This document shows positions 6,911 to 11,284 of a stretch of DNA of 11,284 nucleotides, piece by piece; the first letter of the stretch is position 1, and each line of letters opens with the position of its first letter. The DNA is from Nitrospirota bacterium (GTDB taxonomy: Bacteria > Nitrospirota > Thermodesulfovibrionia > Thermodesulfovibrionales > SM23-35). The position numbers were made by a program, and so were the translations under genes. The stretch covers positions 1 to 11,284 of the forward strand of contig JAOUJR010000029.1 in NCBI GenBank assembly GCA_029883145.1, read 5' to 3'. The notes under the pieces are model-generated. The model was not told where the DNA came from, did not search any database, and was given only the letters and a program-made list of their open reading frames with translations.

Positions 6911-7072
6911 TTAACCCTCCTTTTCAAACAAAGATTTATCAGCTCCGCATACAGGACAAACCCAGTCATCAGGCAGTTCTTCAAAAGGCGTTCCTGGTTT
7001 TATGCCTGAATCAGGGTCACCTTTTTCAGGTTCGTATATATATCCACACACAGTGCATTTATACTTTTGCAT
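6911..7072 (-). CDS. rub: Rubredoxin
   Basis: The 53-residue one-iron electron carrier has C6-x2-C9-G and C39-P-x-C42-G, the exact positions of classical rubredoxins. Conserved aromatic residues (Y4, Y11, Y13, F30, W37, F49) and the GDPDSGI and [14 protein letters not shown] segments are also present. The start at 7070-7072 is chosen because AAGGAGG lies 8 bases upstream and because it gives the normal 52-54 residue length. An ATG 10 codons further up (7102) has no comparable ribosome site. The gene is first in the unit with the flavodiiron protein, to which it presumably donates electrons. A rubredoxin reductase is not in the window. Confidence 0.95.
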   Translation of the reverse strand: MQKYKCTVCGYIYEPEKGDPDSGIKPGTPFEELPDDWVCPVCGADKSLFEKEG

Positions 7073-7076
7073 TGTA

Positions 7077-7136
7077 CTAACCTCCTTTAAATGTTCTTCC
7101 ATAACTAAATTTTAGAAAGATTTTTATGGTTATCAT
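7077..7136 (-). CDS. Possible 19-residue leader ORF before rubredoxin
   Basis: On the minus strand AAAAAGGAG lies 5 bases before an ATG at 7134-7136. This opens a 19-codon frame ([19 protein letters not shown]) ending in TAG at 7077-7079. Its last codons, AAA GGA GGT TAG, are the rubredoxin Shine-Dalgarno itself, and its stop is 4 bases before the rubredoxin ATG. A ribosome finishing here would sit on the rubredoxin start. The strong ribosome site and placement support the call. The short length and lack of homology evidence keep confidence low. Confidence 0.3.
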   Translation of the reverse strand: MITIKIFLKFSYGRTFKGG

Positions 7137-7230
7137 GGTTTCTCCTTTTTATCTCTCACTCTATCTTGATAGCTCATTAATATTTTAAACTTTTCTGCAA
7201 ATTCCTTCATCTTTTAGGCTTTTTATATTG

Positions 7231-7239
7231 TGGTATAAT
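7231..7239 (+). promoter_or_regulatory. Extended -10 promoter for the trpB-trpA-accD-folC operon
   Basis: TGGTATAAT contains a perfect TATAAT (7234-7239) with the TG of an extended -10 element. No good -35 hexamer is found 15-18 bp upstream. Transcription would start near 7246, leaving a leader of about 40 bases before trpB. That is too short for a classical trp attenuator or T-box, and no Trp-rich leader peptide is seen. Confidence 0.55.
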
Positions 7240-7274
7240 AACAAACACAAAAAATCACATAATAGAAGTAGAGC

Positions 7275-7288
7275 AGGAGGGGGAAATC
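7275..7288 (+). promoter_or_regulatory. Shine-Dalgarno followed by an ATC start codon for trpB
   Basis: AGGAGG (7275-7280) followed by GGGAA leads to ATC at 7286-7288. There is no ATG, GTG or TTG in the trpB frame from at least 7202 up to the GTG at 7343. The spacing of 5 bases is ideal for the first ATC; a second ATC follows at 7289. This site decides the trpB start. Confidence 0.55.
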
Positions 7289-8500
7289 ATCAAAAAGTTA
7301 CCTGATAGAAAAGGATACTTTGGGAGTTATGGTGGTCGTTTTGTGCCTGAGACCCTCATGCCTGCGCTTAAGGAACTTGAAGAGGCATTCTTGAGGTCAA
7401 AAAAAGATAGGGAATTTCAAAGGGAACTCAACTATCTCCAGAAGACATATATAGGAAGGCCCACGCCACTTTATTTTGCAAAACGCTTCACAGAACATCT
7501 TGGTGGTGCGAAGGTATACCTGAAGCGCGAAGACCTTGCACATACAGGTGCACATAAAATTAATAATGCACTTGCACAAGCATTACTTGCAAAAAAGATG
7601 GGGAAGAAAAGAGTGATTGCAGAAACAGGCGCCGGGCAGCATGGTGTGGCAACTGCAACAGGAGCAGCATTTGTTGGCCTTGAATGTGAAATATATATGG
7701 GTACCGAGGATATGCAGCGTCAGGCGTTGAATGTGTTCAGAATGAGGCTTCTCGGTGCAAAGGTTACGGAAGTATCAGTAGGCTCAAAGACATTGAAAGA
7801 TGCAATTAACGAAGCTTTGCGTGATTGGACTACAAATGTTCATACAACGCATTATGTCTTGGGCACGGTATTCGGGCCGCATCCATTTCCTGTAATGGTG
7901 AGAGATTTCCAATCAATCATAGGAAAAGAGACAAGAAGGCAGATACTCGATGCTGAGGGGAGACTTCCTGACTATCTTGTAGCCTGTGTGGGTGGCGGAA
8001 GTAATGCTATTGGATTATTTTATGCTTTCCTCACGAATCACGAATCACGACTCACGACTCCAATAAAAATGATTGGTGTTGAAGCAGGCGGCAGAGGTAT
8101 TGAAACAGGGGAACATGCAGCGAGGTTCGCAGGTGGCTCTATTGGAGTATTCCAGGGGTGTAAAACCTATCTATTACAGGATGAGGACGGAAATGTTCTT
8201 GGAACTCATTCTGTATCAGCGGGACTTGATTACGCAGCTATCGGGCCAGAGCACCCTTATCTTAAGGACAAAGGGCGTATTAGCTATACCTATGCAACTG
8301 ATGATGAGGCTCTCTCAGCATTTGAGCTTTTATCAACTACAGAAGGCATTATTCCTGCACTGGAGTCTGCCCATGCGCTTGCAGAAGTGGTAAAACTTGC
8401 ACCGAAACTTCCTCGAGAAAAAATTATTATAGTAAACCTTTCAGGGAGAGGTGATAAGGATGTCCAGCATGTGGCAAGGATTAAGGGGATAGAGCTGTGA
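7286..8500 (+). CDS. trpB: Tryptophan synthase beta chain
   Basis: TrpB is the PLP enzyme that joins indole and serine to make tryptophan, working as an alpha2-beta2 complex with TrpA. With the ATC start it has 404 residues. K91 in HTGAHKINN is the Schiff-base lysine, E113 in AETGAGQHG is the catalytic glutamate, GGGSN (236-240) binds the PLP phosphate, and SGRGDKD lies near the C-terminus. It is the TrpB1 type. The only canonical in-frame start (GTG 7343) would fall inside the conserved segment [16 protein letters not shown] and remove about 19 residues. It has no Shine-Dalgarno, so the upstream ATC is preferred. Residues 249-259 ([11 protein letters not shown]) are encoded by a 7-bp tandem repeat and look like an insertion of about 6 residues before [10 protein letters not shown]. 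The stop overlaps the trpA start (GTGA). Confidence 0.92.
   Translation: MIKKLPDRKGYFGSYGGRFVPETLMPALKELEEAFLRSKKDREFQRELNYLQKTYIGRPTPLYFAKRFTEHLGGAKVYLKREDLAHTGAHKINNALAQALLAKKMGKKRVIAETGAGQHGVATATGAAFVGLECEIYMGTEDMQRQALNVFRMRLLGAKVTEVSVGSKTLKDAINEALRDWTTNVHTTHYVLGTVFGPHPFPVMVRDFQSIIGKETRRQILDAEGRLPDYLVACVGGGSNAIGLFYAFLTNHESRLTTPIKMIGVEAGGRGIETGEHAARFAGGSIGVFQGCKTYLLQDEDGNVLGTHSVSAGLDYAAIGPEHPYLKDKGRISYTYATDDEALSAFELLSTTEGIIPALESAHALAEVVKLAPKLPREKIIIVNLSGRGDKDVQHVARIKGIEL
8031..8058 (+). repeat. Four tandem heptamers inside trpB
   Basis: TCACGAA occurs twice, followed by TCACGAC twice, with no spacer, then TCC. The 28-bp block is read through in frame and encodes most of [11 protein letters not shown]. 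Its position corresponds to a variable loop just before the IGVE strand of TrpB. Confidence 0.85.
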
Positions 8501-9285
8501 CATCGAGGATTGAAAAAATATTTAAAATATTAAGAAAAGAAAACAAAAAGGCATTTATCCCTTATATCATGGCTGGGGATCCTTCTCTTGAGAAAACAAG
8601 AGATATTGTACTCATGTTTGAGGAGTGCGGAGCTGATATTGTTGAATTGGGTGTACCGTTTACAGATCCAATTGCAGATGGCCCAACAATCCAGAGGGCA
8701 TCAGAGAGGGCGTTGAAGGCAGGTGTGACATTAAAAAAGGTCATCGTATTTGTAAATGAATTGAGACAGAGCACGCAGATACCCATAGTCCTTATGACTT
8801 ATTACAATCCTGTACTAAAGTATGGTGAGGAGAATTTTATAAAGGATGCAAAAGATGCAGGGGTTGATGGAGTGATTGTACCTGATTTGCCCCCAGATGA
8901 GGGAGAAGAATTTATCTCACAATCAAGGAAAGCTGGTCTCAGTACCATTTTTCTCCTTGCACCAACTTCAACATCTGACAGAATAAAGAAGGTAGCAAAG
9001 GCATCGAAGGGTTTTATATACTATGTCACAATAACCGGAGTCACAGGTTCGGCACTTTTACTTGACGGCTCTATAGAAACAGTGCTCTCAGAAATAAGAA
9101 AATACACAGACAAACCTGTAGCAGTCGGTTTCGGAGTTTCTACACCCGAGGAGGCGTCGGTAGTTGCAAAGATATCTGATGGTGTAATCGTAGGCAGCGC
9201 AATAGTGAGAAGACTTCATGAATCTCCTGATGATCTGAGGAGTTATCTTATCAGTCTGAGGGAGGCAATAAATGGCCTGGTTTAA
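8497..9285 (+). CDS. trpA: Tryptophan synthase alpha chain
   Basis: TrpA cleaves indole-3-glycerol phosphate to indole and glyceraldehyde-3-phosphate and channels indole to TrpB. The 262-residue length is normal for this TIM-barrel protein. The catalytic residues are E50 in DIVELGVPF and D61 in [12 protein letters not shown]. Other landmarks are MTYYNPV, the [12 protein letters not shown] segment, TSTSDRI, the TGVTG loop, GFGVSTPE and GVIVGSAIV, which form the phosphate site. The start is GTG at 8497, overlapping the trpB stop by 4 bp. Only a modest AAGGGG lies upstream, so translational coupling to trpB is likely. The 3' end overlaps accD by 14 bp. Confidence 0.97.
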   Translation: MTSRIEKIFKILRKENKKAFIPYIMAGDPSLEKTRDIVLMFEECGADIVELGVPFTDPIADGPTIQRASERALKAGVTLKKVIVFVNELRQSTQIPIVLMTYYNPVLKYGEENFIKDAKDAGVDGVIVPDLPPDEGEEFISQSRKAGLSTIFLLAPTSTSDRIKKVAKASKGFIYYVTITGVTGSALLLDGSIETVLSEIRKYTDKPVAVGFGVSTPEEASVVAKISDGVIVGSAIVRRLHESPDDLRSYLISLREAINGLV

Positions 9286-10105
9286 AAAGACAAAAGATAT
9301 TAAGACTGACAGAAAAGTGAAGATACCCGAAGGTCTATGGGTTAAATGCGATAGCTGCAAAGAAGTGGTATATAAAAAAGAAATAGAGAGAAACCTTAAG
9401 GTCTGTCCAAAATGTAATTACCATTTCAGGATAAGCGCTCGAGAACGACTAAGACTTCTTGTTGATGAAGGAAGCTTCATAGAACTGGATGCAGAGATTA
9501 AGTCAGGCGACCCGCTTCATTTTAAGGATGCCATTTCTTATAAAGACAGGTTAAAAGAGAATGAAAATAAGAGTGGTCTTAAAGAGGCAGTGATTTCAGG
9601 TGATGCACTTATAAAAGGTCATCCTGTGAGTATAGTTGTCATGGACTTTGCTTTCATGGGCGGGAGCATGGGTTCTGTTGTGGGTGAAAAAATATCAAGG
9701 GTCGCAGAAAGGGTTAACGAACAGAAACAACCTCTCATCATTGTTTCCTCATCCGGGGGTGCGAGGATGCAGGAGGGGATTTTTTCCCTTATGCAGATGG
9801 CAAAGGTTGCTGCTGCAATAGGAAGGCTGAAAGATAACGGTATTCTTTATATCTCCATTCTGTGTGACCCGACATTCGGCGGGGTCACTGCAAGCTTTGC
9901 GATGCTCGGAGACATCATTATTGCTGAACCAAAAAGTCTGATTGGTTTCGCAGGCCCAAGAGTAATAGAGCAGACCATTAAACAGCCACTTCCAGATGAT
10001 TTTCAGAGGGCTGACTTTCTCCTTGAGCACGGGCTTATAGATATAGTTGTCGATAGAAAAAGTCTGAAGGAAACAGTTGCGAAACTCATTGAACTTCTCT
10101 CATGA
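9272..10105 (+). CDS. accD: Acetyl-CoA carboxylase carboxyltransferase subunit beta
   Basis: AccD with AccA transfers the carboxyl group from biotin to acetyl-CoA to make malonyl-CoA for fatty acid synthesis. The 277-residue protein has the N-terminal zinc ribbon with C26-x2-C29 and C45-x2-C48. The crotonase-fold carboxyltransferase domain carries SSSGGARMQEG (159-169), GGVTASFAMLGD (203-214) and GFAGPRVIEQT (225-235). GGAGG (9261-9265) lies 6 bases before the ATG, inside trpA, which it overlaps by 14 bp. The order trpA-accD-folC recurs in many bacteria and supports a shared transcript. AccA is not in the window. The protein is slightly shorter than many homologues but no domain is missing. 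Confidence 0.97.
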   Translation: MAWFKKTKDIKTDRKVKIPEGLWVKCDSCKEVVYKKEIERNLKVCPKCNYHFRISARERLRLLVDEGSFIELDAEIKSGDPLHFKDAISYKDRLKENENKSGLKEAVISGDALIKGHPVSIVVMDFAFMGGSMGSVVGEKISRVAERVNEQKQPLIIVSSSGGARMQEGIFSLMQMAKVAAAIGRLKDNGILYISILCDPTFGGVTASFAMLGDIIIAEPKSLIGFAGPRVIEQTIKQPLPDDFQRADFLLEHGLIDIVVDRKSLKETVAKLIELLS

Positions 10106-11284
10106 GCTACAGCAAGACGATTTATTATCTTTACAGCCTCCAGAAATATGGTATAAAATTCGGTCTTGATAATATAGCAAGGCTCTTATCTTCACTCGGA
10201 AACCCACATACATCGTTCCCTTCTATACATATTGCAGGGACAAATGGAAAAGGCTCGACATCTGCGATTATCGCATCAGTTCTAAAGTCTGCCGGACTCA
10301 AAGTCGGTCTGTTTACTTCACCTCACCTTGTAAGTTTCACTGAGAGGATAAGGATTAATGGTGAAGAGATAACAGAGACAGAGGTAATTGCTCTTACAGA
10401 TGAAGTAAGAGAAATAGTTGCACGCTCAGGGGATTTTTCACCAACATTTTTTGAAGTAGTTACTGCAATAGCGCTGAAGTATTTTAAAAGGAAAAAAATA
10501 GATATTGCAGTAGTGGAAGTTGGAATGGGAGGAAGACTTGATGCGACAAATATCATTACACCAGCGGTGTCTGTGATCACAAATATAAGTTACGATCACA
10601 TGAAATTTCTCGGCAACACATTAAAAGAGATAGCCACTGAGAAAACAGGCATTATAAAAGACAGGGTACCTGTTGTCATATCATCTCAAGCACCTGAGGT
10701 TTTAGAGATTATTGAATCAAAGGCAAAAGAAAAAAATGCAGAAGCATGTCTTTACGGGAGGGATTTTTCCTCAGTACTTAAAAGGGAAGATCTCTCGGGA
10801 ATATACTTTGACTATAAGAGCAGAGACACATTTACCATTGATGATTTATATCTTCCGCTTGTGGGCGAACACCAGCTTCAGAACGTATCTGTTGCCATTA
10901 AAACTGTAGAACTTCTCTCCAAAAAAATATCTACTCTTTTCTCGTTTCCCGTTTCTCATTTCATCAGAGATGGTCTTTCGAGTGTGAGGTGGCTGGGAAG
11001 GCTCGAGATTATTAAAGAAAACCCTACTATACTGATAGATGGTGCACATAACCCAGCCGCAGCAGAGGCACTCTCTGATGCATTGAAAAAAATTTTTCTC
11101 AGGAAATATAAAAAAGTTATACTTGTGCTTGGCATTATGGGTGACAAAGATATTAAAGGTATTATAAGGCCTCTTCTTCCATTAGCGTCTAAGATAATAC
11201 TTACTTCACCTGATTACGAAAGGGCTGCTTCCCCTGAAAGAATTGCAGGTATTGCAGTATCTTTAGGATTTCACGATGTTCGAA
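10102..11284 (+). CDS. folC: Folylpolyglutamate / dihydrofolate synthase (3' end outside window)
   Basis: FolC is a Mur-ligase-type enzyme that adds glutamate to dihydropteroate and to folates. The frame is open from ATG 10102 to the window edge, giving 394 residues; perhaps the last 30-40 are missing. Motifs include the P-loop AGTNGKGST (45-53, K50), FTSPHL (71-76), EVGMGGRLDATN (139-150), the H166 segment YDHMKFLG, and EKTGIIK (180-186), whose K181 may be the carbamylated lysine. Further on are GEHQLQN (255-261), GRLEI (299-303) and DGAHNP (313-318). Its ATG overlaps the accD stop (ATGA), so it is translationally coupled. Residues 279-287 (LFSFPVSHF) come from a heptamer repeat and appear to lengthen a loop. 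Dihydrofolate versus folylpolyglutamate activity cannot be separated from sequence. Confidence 0.95.
   Translation, partial: MSYSKTIYYLYSLQKYGIKFGLDNIARLLSSLGNPHTSFPSIHIAGTNGKGSTSAIIASVLKSAGLKVGLFTSPHLVSFTERIRINGEEITETEVIALTDEVREIVARSGDFSPTFFEVVTAIALKYFKRKKIDIAVVEVGMGGRLDATNIITPAVSVITNISYDHMKFLGNTLKEIATEKTGIIKDRVPVVISSQAPEVLEIIESKAKEKNAEACLYGRDFSSVLKREDLSGIYFDYKSRDTFTIDDLYLPLVGEHQLQNVSVAIKTVELLSKKISTLFSFPVSHFIRDGLSSVRWLGRLEIIKENPTILIDGAHNPAAAEALSDALKKIFLRKYKKVILVLGIMGDKDIKGIIRPLLPLASKIILTSPDYERAASPERIAGIAVSLGFHDVR
10938..10958 (+). repeat. Three tandem heptamers inside folC
   Basis: TTTCTCG, TTTCCCG and TTTCTCA run back to back, followed by a partial TTTC. The 21 bp equal seven codons, so insertion of this block would keep the frame. 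It encodes FSFPVSH, between the NVSVAIKTVELL helix and IRDGLSSVRW. Confidence 0.7.

Noticed and set aside
7073..7102. ATG at 7102 as the rubredoxin start (63-residue form)
   Set aside because: No ribosome site precedes it, while the ATG at 7072 has AAGGAGG at good spacing and gives the classical 53-residue protein.
7240..7285. trp attenuator or T-box before trpB
   Set aside because: The leader is only about 40 bases, with no Trp codon run and no terminator/antiterminator stems.
7343..7345. GTG as the trpB start
   Set aside because: It has no Shine-Dalgarno and would cut off the conserved TrpB N-terminal segment encoded upstream in the same frame.

Overview
This is an ordinary-density chromosomal window from an AT-rich, probably anaerobic Gram-negative bacterium. 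The evidence is an AsmA/DUF748-type envelope protein, a flavodiiron protein paired with rubredoxin, a D. gigas-type ferredoxin, and a PATAN (DUF4388)-DnaJ-TPR protein. The mix resembles Nitrospirota (Thermodesulfovibrio-like lineages) or Desulfobacterota. That placement is inferred from gene content and would need a database search to confirm. No phage, IS, CRISPR or toxin-antitoxin genes were seen.

Layout. (1) Positions 1-1215: the 3' end of an unrecognised + strand gene converges on a minus-strand AsmA/DUF748-like membrane protein. (2) Positions 1260-1582: a tRNA-Leu(CAG) gene with its own -10 box, followed by a short palindromic repeat element and a hairpin just before moaC. (3) Positions 1583-2059: moaC (molybdenum cofactor synthesis), whose stop codon abuts the stop of the opposing operon. 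(4) Positions 2060-5016: a minus-strand operon in the order polyprenyl diphosphate synthase, AMMECR1 protein, PATAN-DnaJ-TPR protein. The genes abut or overlap by 4 bp. (5) Positions 5060-7136: two convergent redox units separated by a strong hairpin. One is an 86-aa unknown protein plus ferredoxin on the + strand. The other is rubredoxin plus flavodiiron protein on the minus strand, likely for O2 or NO detoxification. (6) Positions 7231-11284: a + strand trpB-trpA-accD-folC operon with overlapping genes, running off the window.

The most interesting points are these. trpB seems to start at an ATC codon behind a strong Shine-Dalgarno, because the only canonical in-frame start would delete the conserved N-terminus. 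Two different 7-bp tandem repeats lie in frame inside surface-loop regions of trpB and folC, each adding about 6-7 residues relative to remembered homologues. A polyprenyl synthase promoter would give a leaderless or nearly leaderless mRNA. A 19-codon leader ORF ends inside the region that leads into rubredoxin. A conserved-looking small protein of unknown function is paired with an eight-cysteine ferredoxin. I found no convincing multi-gene system that is wholly new.
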